Shown here in pieces: positions 8,242 through 16,518 of a DNA stretch of 64,000 nt. Position 1 is the first letter of the stretch. Every line of letters begins with the position of its first letter. The DNA is from an uncultured Spirochaetales bacterium (GTDB taxonomy: Bacteria; Spirochaetota; Spirochaetia; Sphaerochaetales; Sphaerochaetaceae): positions 25,193 through 89,192 of the forward strand of contig CASDXQ010000004.1 in assembly GCA_949285145.1 (NCBI GenBank), in the 5' to 3' direction. A program made the position numbers and the translations under genes. The notes below the pieces were generated by a model that saw only the letters and a program-made list of their open reading frames with translations, made no database searches and was not told where the DNA came from.

Positions 8242-10146
8242 TCAGTCAAATTTCTTGTCATACAGCAGTGCTGCAATCAGCACCACAAAGCAGGATCCTG
8301 CATTGTGTACCAGTGCTCCGGTGACGGGGGTCAGCATCTCCAGAAGAGAAAGCACAATAGCTACAAAGTTTATGCACATGGAAAGAGTGATGCTGAATTT
8401 TATTGTCTTCACAGTAGCATTGGACAGCCTTTTCAGATAAGGAATTTTCGAGATGTCATCGCTCATAAGTGCAATATCGGCAGCTTCCACGGCAATATCG
8501 CTGCCAATGCTTCCCATTGCAACTCCGACATCTGCGGTTTTCAATGCGGGAGCATCGTTTACGCCATCGCCGATCATACAGACTTTACGGCCGGAGGCTT
8601 TCAGTGATTCTATATTCCGCACTTTTTCTTCCGGCAGCAATTCTGCCCGTACTTCTGAGATTCCCACCTGTTTTGCAAAATATTCTGCGGTTTTCTCATT
8701 GTCGCCTGTGAGCAATACAGTGCGGGTGTGCATGGAATTAATCTGTGAGATCATATCTTTTGCTACCGGACGCAGTACATCGGACAGCGTGATCACACCG
8801 GTGCAGACATTGTTCTCAGCTACAAGAATGGAAGCTTTTCCTTCGCTGCGGAGTTTTTCCAATATGCCATGTATCTGTCCGCTGATGGCGACTCCCTGTT
8901 CCTGAAGGAATTTTTCATTTCCGCAAAGCAGGTGCTTTCCTGCAATCACGGCACAGATGCCTTTTCCTGCTGCCATTTTGAAATCTAGCGACTCTGTTAA
9001 TGGCAGATTCAGTTTCCTTGCACCTGCTACAACGGCTTTTCCCAGAGGATGCTCGCTTTTTGCCTCGGCAGATGCTGCCATGGCAAGCAGATCTTCTTCC
9101 GAGAGCAAAGATGAGAAGACAATTACATCGCTGATTTCCAGACATCCGAACGTAAGGGTTCCGGTTTTATCAAATGCGATTGTATCTGCTTTTCCCATCT
9201 TTTCCAGCGATTCCCCCGACTTTATGATGATACCGTGTTTTGTGGCCTGTCCGATGGCTGCCATGATTGCAGTGGGAGTGGCCAGCACCAGGGCACATGG
9301 GCAGAACACCACCAGTACTGTCACGGCCGTGACAATATTGCCGGAGAACACATAGGCCATAACAGCAATCAGCAGGGCAACCGGGACAAGCCAGCTAGCG
9401 ACCCGGTCGGCAATCCGCTGCATGGGTGCCTGCCTGTTTTCCGCATCCCTAACCATGCGTATCAGCTTTTGCAGGGAACTGTCTTCTCCGACTTTTGTCG
9501 CTGTTATGTCGATTGCTCCGAACCGGTTGATTGTTCCACAGAACACCTCATCCCCGGCGGCCTTGTCTACAGGAAGGGATTCTCCGGTTATGACAGACTG
9601 ATCCACCGATGTCTCACCTGTCAGGATCTTTCCGTCCACCGGGATTGTTTCTCCCGCCAGAATACGCAGAATATCTCCTTCGCGAATATCCATTACCGGA
9701 ATCATTTCTTCCTTTCCGTCACGGATGCGGCGTCCACGGGTCGGGGCCAGTCCGGCCAGCTTTTTCAATCCTTTTTTCGCACGGTTTGTGGTTGCTTCCT
9801 CAAGCAATGCCCCAAGTGCCATGATGAAAGCCACTTCTCCTGCAGCAAACAATTCTCCTATGGCAAGCGCTGCAAACATTGCGATACATATGAGAAGGGC
9901 AGAAGATATCTTGCTGATGCCGTGGTTGTGAATGATCCGCCAGATTGCAAGGTAAAGTAAAGGTATGCCGCTGACAATGATGGTTACCCATGCAGGGTCA
10001 AACGGTAAAAAACTCATGTGCACCGTGTTGCCGCTGAATTCCTCCGCTAAATGCGGGACCAGATCCAGCAGAAGGAAAACTCCTGCCGCAATGGTCATAG
10101 GCAGTCCTGCGAGAACATCATTGATTCTCTTCAATGCTGATGCCAT
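8242..10146 (-). CDS. P1B-type heavy-metal-transporting ATPase without HMA domain
   Basis: The 634-residue protein has the P-type core: a TGES actuator loop (187-190), a CPC metal-binding motif in a membrane helix (282-284), the phosphorylated Asp326 in DKTGTLT, and a GDGVNDAPAL hinge. There is no N-terminal heavy-metal-associated domain. The last helices carry HNAGS rather than the Asp of Zn/Cd pumps, so the metal is uncertain. The ATG at 10146 is chosen because AAAGGAGG sits just upstream. A divergent TetR gene starts 184 bases away and probably controls it. Its look recalls Clostridia-type pumps, so transfer is possible. Confidence 0.85.
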   Translation of the reverse strand: MASALKRINDVLAGLPMTIAAGVFLLLDLVPHLAEEFSGNTVHMSFLPFDPAWVTIIVSGIPLLYLAIWRIIHNHGISKISSALLICIAMFAALAIGELFAAGEVAFIMALGALLEEATTNRAKKGLKKLAGLAPTRGRRIRDGKEEMIPVMDIREGDILRILAGETIPVDGKILTGETSVDQSVITGESLPVDKAAGDEVFCGTINRFGAIDITATKVGEDSSLQKLIRMVRDAENRQAPMQRIADRVASWLVPVALLIAVMAYVFSGNIVTAVTVLVVFCPCALVLATPTAIMAAIGQATKHGIIIKSGESLEKMGKADTIAFDKTGTLTFGCLEISDVIVFSSLLSEEDLLAMAASAEAKSEHPLGKAVVAGARKLNLPLTESLDFKMAAGKGICAVIAGKHLLCGNEKFLQEQGVAISGQIHGILEKLRSEGKASILVAENNVCTGVITLSDVLRPVAKDMISQINSMHTRTVLLTGDNEKTAEYFAKQVGISEVRAELLPEEKVRNIESLKASGRKVCMIGDGVNDAPALKTADVGVAMGSIGSDIAVEAADIALMSDDISKIPYLKRLSNATVKTIKFSITLSMCINFVAIVLSLLEMLTPVTGALVHNAGSCFVVLIAALLYDKKFD

Positions 10147-10213
10147 TGGATTCCTCCTTTCGCAGAAAGCCTCCGACAAATACAGAAGCCTTGCGTACAA
10201 TAAGTATTGTAAC

Positions 10214-10256
10214 GAACATTTTGTTCTCTTTAATTGTGTTGGAAAAACTGTATAAT
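10214..10256 (+). promoter_or_regulatory. operator and -10 box between the metal ATPase and tetR
   Basis: A perfect palindrome GAACA-TTT-TGTTC occupies 10214-10226, and TATAAT lies at 10251-10256 on the plus strand. The palindrome is between the divergent genes, where a TetR-family repressor could block both directions. No good -35 box is visible 16-18 bases upstream of TATAAT. A second partial inverted repeat (GTTCGGTAACGGAC) follows near 10280. Confidence 0.45.
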
Positions 10257-10330
10257 AACAATGGATAGTTCATTCAAACTGTTCGGTAACGGACACTTAT
10301 GTGAAATTGTTCAAAAATGGGGTAATCATC

Positions 10331-10894
10331 ATGGACAGACGTCAGCAGAAGACACGGACAGCTATATTCCAGGCTTTCACTGCTCTCCTGGGTGAAGAAA
10401 GCTACAGCCGTATCACGGTACAGGAAATCATTGACAGGGCAAATGTGGGACGTACCACATTCTATGCTCATTTTGAAACAAAGGATGAGCTGCTGAAAGC
10501 ATTGTGCGAGAATCTGTTCTGTCATATCATTGCCAGCGCAGAGGACTGTTCCCACACTCATGGGCTGTATTGTGACGGCAGTGCACCGGAATCTATTTTC
10601 TGTCATCTGCTTCAGCACTTGAAGGAAAACGACAGTAATGTTCTCGGGCTGCTTTCCTGTGAGAGCAATGAAATCTTCCTCCGTTTTTTCAAGGATAGTC
10701 TGTGTGAGCTGATCCGTTCGCAGTTTGACATGCAGAAACATCCCTTTGGTAGAAAAGTGCCTGCTGATTTTCTTGTGAATCACATTTCTGGAAGTTTTGT
10801 GGAGATGGTGCTCTGGTGGATCCGGGGAAGGATGAAACAGACTCCGGAGGAACTGGACTGCTACTTCCGCTCTGTGATTGAACCTGTACTTTAA
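10331..10894 (+). CDS. TetR-family transcriptional regulator
   Basis: The 187-residue protein has an N-terminal helix-turn-helix of TetR type (TRTAIFQAFTALL...ITVQEIIDRANVGRTTFYAHF, about 7-50) and a helical ligand-binding C-terminal half with a conserved LLKALCENL linker. It lies divergently from the metal ATPase and is likely its repressor. The ATG at 10331 is chosen because DRRQQKTRTAI is the usual short TetR leader; an upstream in-frame start has no better ribosome site. Several Cys and His residues in the C-terminal half (CEN, CHII, CSHTHG) could sense metal, which is inference. Confidence 0.82.
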   Translation: MDRRQQKTRTAIFQAFTALLGEESYSRITVQEIIDRANVGRTTFYAHFETKDELLKALCENLFCHIIASAEDCSHTHGLYCDGSAPESIFCHLLQHLKENDSNVLGLLSCESNEIFLRFFKDSLCELIRSQFDMQKHPFGRKVPADFLVNHISGSFVEMVLWWIRGRMKQTPEELDCYFRSVIEPVL

Positions 10895-10934
10895 ACACCA
10901 GGACTGAGCTTCATGCGTATTGTCAACGGCCTTC

Positions 10935-10979
10935 CATGCATTTCATTGCATGAGAAGCAAAGAGTCTTTGCAGACTCTT
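10935..10979 (+). terminator. tandem hairpins after tetR
   Basis: Two perfect hairpins follow the tetR stop: CATGCA-tttcat-TGCATG (10935-10952) and AAGAGTC-tttgca-GACTCTT (10960-10979). There is no long T-run after the second, so termination is likely but weak. Confidence 0.4.
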
Positions 10980-11019
10980 GTCAGAATGAGTGGGGCTGAT
11001 CAATAAGGCAGAAGCGGGA

Positions 11020-11066
11020 AAAATGAAAAAGGCAGCCGGACCATTTCTGGGTTTCTCTTCCGGCTG
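11020..11066 (-). terminator. intrinsic terminator of the fatty-acid operon
   Basis: On the minus strand CAGCCGGA and TCCGGCTG pair (plus coordinates 11059-11066 and 11033-11040). They are followed by a T-rich tract (complement of the A-run at 11020-11030), just beyond the stop of the last gene. Confidence 0.75.
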
Positions 11067-11104
11067 TCCCTGTTTTCTCATGGTTGACTGGGCTTCCTGT
11101 CAAA

Positions 11105-12742
11105 TCACAGTCCTTCTGCTTTCCTCAGATCGTTCTTCCTTATCTTGTTGCTTATGGTTTTGGGAAAACTCTCAACGAATCCTATTTTCCTTATCCATTT
11201 GTACTCGGCAAGCTTTGAGTTGCAGTATTCCTTTATTTCCTTGTCGAGTTCCTTTGAGGGAAGGAATCCGTCCTCAAGGAGGATCAGTGCCTTCACCGCC
11301 TGGCCTCTCAGGGTGTCGGGCACACCTATCACAGCACATTCAAGAACTGCGGGGTGTGTGACAAGTATATCCTCGATTTCAGCCGGTCCTATTCTGTATC
11401 CGCCGCTTTTGATGATGTCGTCAAACCGCCCCTTGAACCACAGGTATCCATCCTCATCCATGCATGCTGAGTCCCCTGTATGATATACACCGTCCTTCCA
11501 TGCATCTTTGTAAAGTCCGTCATTGCCAAGATACCCCGAGAAGATTCCGATCGGCTTTTTCCCGTTTTCAGGAAGGATGACGATCTCTCCTCTTTCTCCT
11601 CTTGCCGCTTCCTTTCCATCCGCATCCGTTATCATGACGGTGTAGAGGGGAGAGGGGACACCCATTGAACCGTCAACAGCCTTGATGCCGCTGAGGTTTC
11701 CCGCGATGAGCACGGTTTCCGTCTGGCCATAGCCTTCGTGAAGTTCAAGGCCTGTCTTCTCCTTGAATGCCCTGAAGATTTCCGGACTGAGGTACTCTCC
11801 TGCGGTGGAGGCATGACGCAGTGACGGCATTGCCGCAACTCCCTTTCTCACCAGATAGCGGTATACAGTCGGCGGTGCGCAGAAAGAGGTCACATGGTAT
11901 TTGTTTATGATGGTCACCAGGTTGCTGGGGTCGAAATTGTCAAAATCATAGGCCATGACGGCACTGCCTGCAAGCCACTGCCCGTACAGTTTGCCCCATG
12001 AGGCTTTTGCCCATCCTGTTTCCGCAAGAGTGAAATGCAGGCCGTTGTCCTCTGCTCCCTGCCAGTATTTTGCGGTCACGATATGGGCAAGTGCGTAGGT
12101 ATGGTCATGGATCACTCCTTTAGGATAGCCGGTGGTTCCTGACGTGAAATAAATGAGCATCGGTTCCTCTGCTTTTGTGCTGATCCGCTCAAAAGGCTCC
12201 GCACTTTCCATATCGGCATCACCGGACAGGTTCATATAGCCTTCAATGTCTTTCCCGATCGTCCATTTCCTCACATCGCAGCCGTACTGTGAACATGCCT
12301 GCAGAAATTCTGAATGGGTATCGGAAAGAGGAGTGATGACAGCTCCTTTCGCATCTGATGCCTTAAGGCGGTAGACAAAGTCGGCTGCAGTCAGCATGTG
12401 TGTCATCGGAATCATCACAGCCCCTATTTTCTCAAGAGCTGCCGCAAGCGGCCAGTACTCGTAATGGCGGCGCAGGCATACTATGACCCTGTCTCCTTTT
12501 CCGATTCCGTTCTTCATCAGGACTTTTGCATATTTTATGCTCATGTCCCTGATGTCCCTGAAGGAGAATATCTTCTCCTCGTCTTCGCTGTTGCACCAGA
12601 CAAGCGCTGTCTTGTCCGGCTGCTGTGCCGCGATTGCGTCAACCACGTCGTAAGCGAAATTGAAATTTCCGCTGTAATGGAAATCTATGTTCTCAAGCCT
12701 GCCGTCCTTCTCATGGACGGTGCAGAATCTGTCATATATCAT
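11105..12742 (-). CDS. AMP-forming acyl-CoA synthetase (acyl ligase)
   Basis: The 545-residue protein is an ANL-superfamily adenylate-forming ligase: P-loop YFTSGTTGYPKG, GYGQTE, then YHTGDSACMDEDGYLWFKGRFDDIIKSGG and the C-terminal Lys in KTISNKIRKNDL. It resembles medium-chain acyl-CoA synthetases, which activate carboxylic acids to CoA thioesters by way of the acyl-AMP. It is the last gene of the fatty-acid operon, 10 bases after accA. The ATG at 12742 is chosen because AAAGGA lies 6 bases upstream; a longer start would overlap accA. Its place suggests activation of an exogenous fatty acid or an unusual primer for the pathway. Confidence 0.85.
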   Translation of the reverse strand: MIYDRFCTVHEKDGRLENIDFHYSGNFNFAYDVVDAIAAQQPDKTALVWCNSEDEEKIFSFRDIRDMSIKYAKVLMKNGIGKGDRVIVCLRRHYEYWPLAAALEKIGAVMIPMTHMLTAADFVYRLKASDAKGAVITPLSDTHSEFLQACSQYGCDVRKWTIGKDIEGYMNLSGDADMESAEPFERISTKAEEPMLIYFTSGTTGYPKGVIHDHTYALAHIVTAKYWQGAEDNGLHFTLAETGWAKASWGKLYGQWLAGSAVMAYDFDNFDPSNLVTIINKYHVTSFCAPPTVYRYLVRKGVAAMPSLRHASTAGEYLSPEIFRAFKEKTGLELHEGYGQTETVLIAGNLSGIKAVDGSMGVPSPLYTVMITDADGKEAARGERGEIVILPENGKKPIGIFSGYLGNDGLYKDAWKDGVYHTGDSACMDEDGYLWFKGRFDDIIKSGGYRIGPAEIEDILVTHPAVLECAVIGVPDTLRGQAVKALILLEDGFLPSKELDKEIKEYCNSKLAEYKWIRKIGFVESFPKTISNKIRKNDLRKAEGL

Positions 12743-12752
12743 TTCTGGTCCT

Positions 12753-13517
12753 TTAAAATGAGCGGAAACGCTCATATCGTCTCTCTCTTATGTTCCCGAT
12801 TTCCGACAGCTGCTTTATTTCTTCATAAAGCTCATCGGAAAGAGCGGCAAAGAATTCACGGCTTCCAAGCTTTTCCTCACTGATGATCCTGTCCGCAAAA
12901 TGGAATTCAAGGGCATCCTCGGCTGTGAGCCGGAGGGCGGCTGCCGCTTCATCGGCCCTTTTCGCATCGCGGTAGAGTATGTTGGCGCATCCTTCCGGGG
13001 AAATCACGGAATAGATGCTGTTCTCAAGCATCCACAGACGGTCACATACCGCCAGGGCCAGTGCACCTCCGCTGCCGCCTTCCCCGATGAGTATGGTCAC
13101 GACCGGCACATTCAGTGCGCTCATCTCCATGAGGTTCTCCGCAATGGCTTCTCCCTGTCCGCGCTTTTCCGCTCCGATGCCGCAGTATGCACCTGATGTG
13201 TCCACAAAGGTCACGACAGGGCGGTGGAATTTCTCGGCCTGCCTCATCAGGCGCAGGGCCTTTCTGTAACCTTCCGGTTCCGGTGAACCGAAGGAGCGCA
13301 GGATGCGTTCCCTTGTGTTCTTTCCTTTCTCGATTCCTATCACGGTGACGGGAATATCCTTCAGGAAAGCGATCCCGCCGACAATTGCCTTGTCGTCTCC
13401 GTAACGCCTGTCGCCGTGCAGCTCGGTGAAGGAGGTGAACATGGAAGATATGAAATCAAGTGATGTGGGCCTTGAGGCGAGTCTTGCTGCCCTTACTTTG
13501 TCATATGCGTTTTTCAC
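12753..13517 (-). CDS. accA: acetyl-CoA carboxylase carboxyltransferase, alpha subunit
   Basis: The 254-residue protein matches AccA: LHGDRRYGDDKAIVGG near the start, GIEKGKNTRERILRSFGSPEPEGYRKALRLM, and the oxyanion/crotonase-like TILIGEGGSGGALALAVCDR followed by SPEGCANILYRD. With AccD it moves the carboxyl group from biotin to acetyl-CoA, giving malonyl-CoA. It is shorter than the about 315-residue enterobacterial form because the N-terminal coiled extension is missing, as in Firmicutes. The start ATG overlaps the accD stop (ATGA). Confidence 0.93.
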   Translation of the reverse strand: MKNAYDKVRAARLASRPTSLDFISSMFTSFTELHGDRRYGDDKAIVGGIAFLKDIPVTVIGIEKGKNTRERILRSFGSPEPEGYRKALRLMRQAEKFHRPVVTFVDTSGAYCGIGAEKRGQGEAIAENLMEMSALNVPVVTILIGEGGSGGALALAVCDRLWMLENSIYSVISPEGCANILYRDAKRADEAAAALRLTAEDALEFHFADRIISEEKLGSREFFAALSDELYEEIKQLSEIGNIRERRYERFRSF

Positions 13518-14359
13518 TTGTTTCCTCCATGCAGGTGCAGCAGTGAGGTGATGAGAGCCTTTTCCTCTTTTCTGTCACACACTATGTCGACAAAACCGTG
13601 TTCAAGCAGGAATTCTGAAGTCTGGAAACCTTTGGGAAGTTCCTGCTTAGTGGTTTCTTCGATGACTCTCTTTCCCGCAAAGCCGATCGTTGCTCCTTTT
13701 TCCGCGATTATGATGTCACCGTCCATTGCGAATGACGCACTCACGCCTCCCGTGGTGGGATCCGTAAGCACGGTTATGTAAAGCAGGCCGGCATCGCTGT
13801 GCCGTCTGAGCGCGGCGCTTGTCTTTGCCATCTGCATGAGGGATACAAGGCCTTCCTGCATTCTCGCCCCGCCCGAAACGGTCCAGCCTGTGACGGGAAG
13901 CCTCTTCTCAAGCGCCCACTCGAAAAGCCTTGTGATCTTCTCTCCGCAGGCTCTTCCCATGGAGCCCATCATGAAATTCCCGTCCATGACAAAGAGTGCA
14001 CACTCATGTCCGCCTATCCTTGCACTGCCTGTGACGACAGATTCCATTTCACCGCTTGTGGCACGCGCCTTGTCAAGCTTGAAGCCGTAGCCGGGGAAGG
14101 AGAGGGGATCCTCAGACACGATGGATGGAAACAGTTCGCTGAAGCTGCCTTCATCGCACATGTAGCTGATGCGCTTTCTTGCACCTATGCGGAAATGATA
14201 GGAACAGGAGCAGGTCATCATATTGCTTTCAGCCTGGCTGAGTTTCAGCGTTCTGTGGCAGTTGGGACATACGACTTCCGCTTCTCCGTACGCTGGAGCG
14301 GCACTCCTTCCTTCTTTCTCCAGCTCGTTGCCGGGAGTGTTGCTGAATGTCAACAGCAT
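13514..14359 (-). CDS. accD: acetyl-CoA carboxylase carboxyltransferase, beta subunit
   Basis: The 281-residue protein has the AccD layout: an N-terminal zinc ribbon (Cys31 and Cys34, Cys50 and Cys52) followed by the crotonase fold with SGGARMQEGLVSLMQMAKTSAAL and DPTTGGVSASFAMDGDIIIAEKGATIGFAG. The second zinc half reads CSC rather than the usual CxxC, so one ligand is shifted. It pairs with AccA. It starts one base inside the accC stop (TAATG), a coupled start. Confidence 0.92.
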   Translation of the reverse strand: MLLTFSNTPGNELEKEGRSAAPAYGEAEVVCPNCHRTLKLSQAESNMMTCSCSYHFRIGARKRISYMCDEGSFSELFPSIVSEDPLSFPGYGFKLDKARATSGEMESVVTGSARIGGHECALFVMDGNFMMGSMGRACGEKITRLFEWALEKRLPVTGWTVSGGARMQEGLVSLMQMAKTSAALRRHSDAGLLYITVLTDPTTGGVSASFAMDGDIIIAEKGATIGFAGKRVIEETTKQELPKGFQTSEFLLEHGFVDIVCDRKEEKALITSLLHLHGGNK

Positions 14360-15669
14360 TATTTCCTTTCCTCCATGAAAGCGGTGTCATAATCGCCTGA
14401 GATGAAGCGCGGATCATTGATGATTGCAAGCTCGTCATTGATGTTCGTCTCTATTCCCTCAATGATCAGCTCGCACAGGTATGCCCTCATCTTCCTTATG
14501 GCTTCTTCCCTTGTCCTGGTGTACACCATCAGCTTTCCCACGAGAGGATCGTAGTAGGGCGGCACCTCGCTTCCGGACTCAAGATATGTGTCAAAGCGCA
14601 CGAACGGGCCTCCCGGAACATGAATCCTTTTCACGGTACCGGCACTCCTTGCATTTATCCTGCATTCGATGGCGGCACCTGAGAGCCTCACATCCTTGTG
14701 GGTGAATGAGAGGGGGACACCCGCCGCGATCCTGATCTGCCATTTGACAAGGTCGATGCCGGTCAGTATTTCCGTCACCCCGTGTTCAACCTGAAGACGC
14801 AGGTTCATTTCCATGAAGTAGTAATGACCGTAATCGTCAAGCAGGAATTCAAGCGTGCCGGCTCCTGTGTAGCCGAGCTTCCTGACAGCCTGTTCAGACA
14901 TCTCGAGAAGCTGTGCCCTGACACTCCTGTCAAGTCCCGGAGAAGGCGATTCCTCTATGAGCTTCTGGTGCCTCAGCTGTATTGAGCAGTCTCTCTCTCC
15001 CAGTGCTATGGAATTGCCGAATTCATCACACAGGACCTGAACCTCGATGTGACGGGCCTTTTCAATGCATTTCTCAAGATAGAGGGAGCCGTCTGCGAAA
15101 GCAGCCTGGGCCTCCATCTGGGATACAGGAAAGCATTCTTCCAGCTCGTGCGGGGTGTATGCGGGTCTTATTCCTCTTCCGCCTCCGCCGCTTGCAGCCT
15201 TGAGCATGACCGGGTAGCCAAGTTCCTCTGCTTTCGCAAGGGCTTCCTCCACACATGAGAGGACACCTGTACCCGGTATGACGGGAAGGCCGGCTTCCCT
15301 GGCAAGCCTTTTCATCTCCGCCTTGTCCTCGAGCTTCTTCATCGTGTCCGCATCAGGACCGATGAATGCGATTCCGTTCTCACGGCAGAGGGAGGCAAAG
15401 GAGGCATTCTCGGAGAGAAAACCGTATCCGGGATGGATGGCATTCGCCTTCATCGCCAGTGCTGCGCTTATGATCCTTTCCTTGTCAAGGTAACTTTCAT
15501 GAGGCTGGCTGCCACCTATGCAGATGCTCTCATCCGCAAGCGCCCTGTGCAGGGAATCCCTGTCCGCCTGTGAGTACACGGCAACGGTCTTTATCCCCAT
15601 TTCCTTGCAGGCCCTTATTATTCTGACGGCGATCTCGCCTCTGTTTGCTATCAGGATTTTCGAGAACAT
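14359..15669 (-). CDS. accC: acetyl-CoA carboxylase, biotin carboxylase subunit
   Basis: The 436-residue protein is a biotin carboxylase with an ATP-grasp core: FSKILIANRGEIAVRIIRACKEMGI at the N-terminus, the glycine-rich MLKAASGGGGRGIR, EKCIEKARHIEVQVL, and EMNLRLQVEHGVTE. The family's usual EMN-R-QVEH signature is present with Leu in place of one residue. It carboxylates the biotin on AccB using ATP and bicarbonate. The ATG at 15669 with AAGGAAG upstream is chosen; the next in-frame ATG upstream would extend deep into fabZ. It overlaps the fabZ end by 19 bases. Confidence 0.94.
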   Translation of the reverse strand: MFSKILIANRGEIAVRIIRACKEMGIKTVAVYSQADRDSLHRALADESICIGGSQPHESYLDKERIISAALAMKANAIHPGYGFLSENASFASLCRENGIAFIGPDADTMKKLEDKAEMKRLAREAGLPVIPGTGVLSCVEEALAKAEELGYPVMLKAASGGGGRGIRPAYTPHELEECFPVSQMEAQAAFADGSLYLEKCIEKARHIEVQVLCDEFGNSIALGERDCSIQLRHQKLIEESPSPGLDRSVRAQLLEMSEQAVRKLGYTGAGTLEFLLDDYGHYYFMEMNLRLQVEHGVTEILTGIDLVKWQIRIAAGVPLSFTHKDVRLSGAAIECRINARSAGTVKRIHVPGGPFVRFDTYLESGSEVPPYYDPLVGKLMVYTRTREEAIRKMRAYLCELIIEGIETNINDELAIINDPRFISGDYDTAFMEERK

Positions 15670-16091
15670 ACCGCTTCCTTGTCTGCAAGAGCGAATGAGA
15701 AGAGTGCGCTTATGCAAAGTCTGCCGTCCACATAGCCTTCACCTTCACAGAAGTAGAAATCCCCCATGGTGCGCTTGATCCGGCATTTTGTCCTGAACTC
15801 GTCTCCCGGGAAAACCGGGCTCTTGAATCTGACTTTGTCAAGACCGGCATAGACGCTTATCTTTCCTTCGCTTTTCTCTCTGTCTATGAGGCAGCATGCA
15901 CTCTGTGCCAGTATTTCGCACAGGATCACACCCGGAACTATGGGGTTGCCGGGAAAGTGTCCGTCAAGGAAGAACTCATCTCCCTTTATCCTGTACATGC
16001 CGTGAGACTCATCTCCATCCTTTTCCACCTCATCAAGAAGCAGCATGCTGTTCCTGTGGGGGAGTATTGTCATAATCTGTGTTCTGTCCAT
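15651..16091 (-). CDS. fabZ: 3-hydroxyacyl-ACP dehydratase
   Basis: The 146-residue hot-dog-fold protein starts ILPHRNSMLLLDEV and has the FabZ active-site segment GHFPGNPIVPGVILCEILAQ, giving catalytic His45 and Glu59. It removes water from 3-hydroxyacyl-ACP to form trans-2-enoyl-ACP. It sits between accB (4-base gap) and accC, the same place it holds in Streptococcus-type clusters. Confidence 0.93.
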   Translation of the reverse strand: MDRTQIMTILPHRNSMLLLDEVEKDGDESHGMYRIKGDEFFLDGHFPGNPIVPGVILCEILAQSACCLIDREKSEGKISVYAGLDKVRFKSPVFPGDEFRTKCRIKRTMGDFYFCEGEGYVDGRLCISALFSFALADKEAVCSRKS

Positions 16092-16095
16092 GGCA

Positions 16096-16515
16096 TCAAC
16101 CCTGAACCATTCTGAAAAGCGGTGTGCCGAATCCTACGACCGTACCGTTTTTCTGCAGGACTTCCGCAATGGTTCCGTCCTCTTCCGCATTGATCTCGTT
16201 CATCAGTTTCATTGCCTCGATCAGGCAGAGCGTGTCTCCGCTTCTGACCTCCTGTCCGACATTGACATAAGGTTCGGCATTTTCGGCCGGAGATGTGTAG
16301 AACACGCCCACCATCGGGGAAGTGATGATCTTTCCTTCCGGCTTATCCTCTTTTTCTTCCACTTTGTAAGTTTCTGTTTTCTGAACCGGAGCGGAAGGGG
16401 CAATGCTGCCTCCTTTTTCCAGACGGACAGTGCATCCGTCCTCGTTGACTTCAAGCCCTGTAAGGGAAAGCTCGTCCATCAGGCTTGCATATTTCTTGAT
16501 ATCTTCAATGTTCAT
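16096..16515 (-). CDS. accB: biotin carboxyl carrier protein of acetyl-CoA carboxylase
   Basis: The 139-residue protein has a flexible, charged, Pro/Lys/Glu-rich linker (about 35-62) and a C-terminal biotinyl domain whose EAMKLMNEI motif places the biotinylated Lys at 103. The PMVGVFY segment is also typical. It carries CO2 between AccC and AccA/AccD. GGAGGG precedes the ATG, three bases after the fabF stop. Confidence 0.94.
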   Translation of the reverse strand: MNIEDIKKYASLMDELSLTGLEVNEDGCTVRLEKGGSIAPSAPVQKTETYKVEEKEDKPEGKIITSPMVGVFYTSPAENAEPYVNVGQEVRSGDTLCLIEAMKLMNEINAEEDGTIAEVLQKNGTVVGFGTPLFRMVQG

Positions 16516-16518
16516 ATG

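Noticed and set aside
8075..8440. Open frame on the plus strand opposite the metal ATPase end
   Set aside because: Most of it is the antisense of the ATPase gene and its composition lacks any protein-family character.
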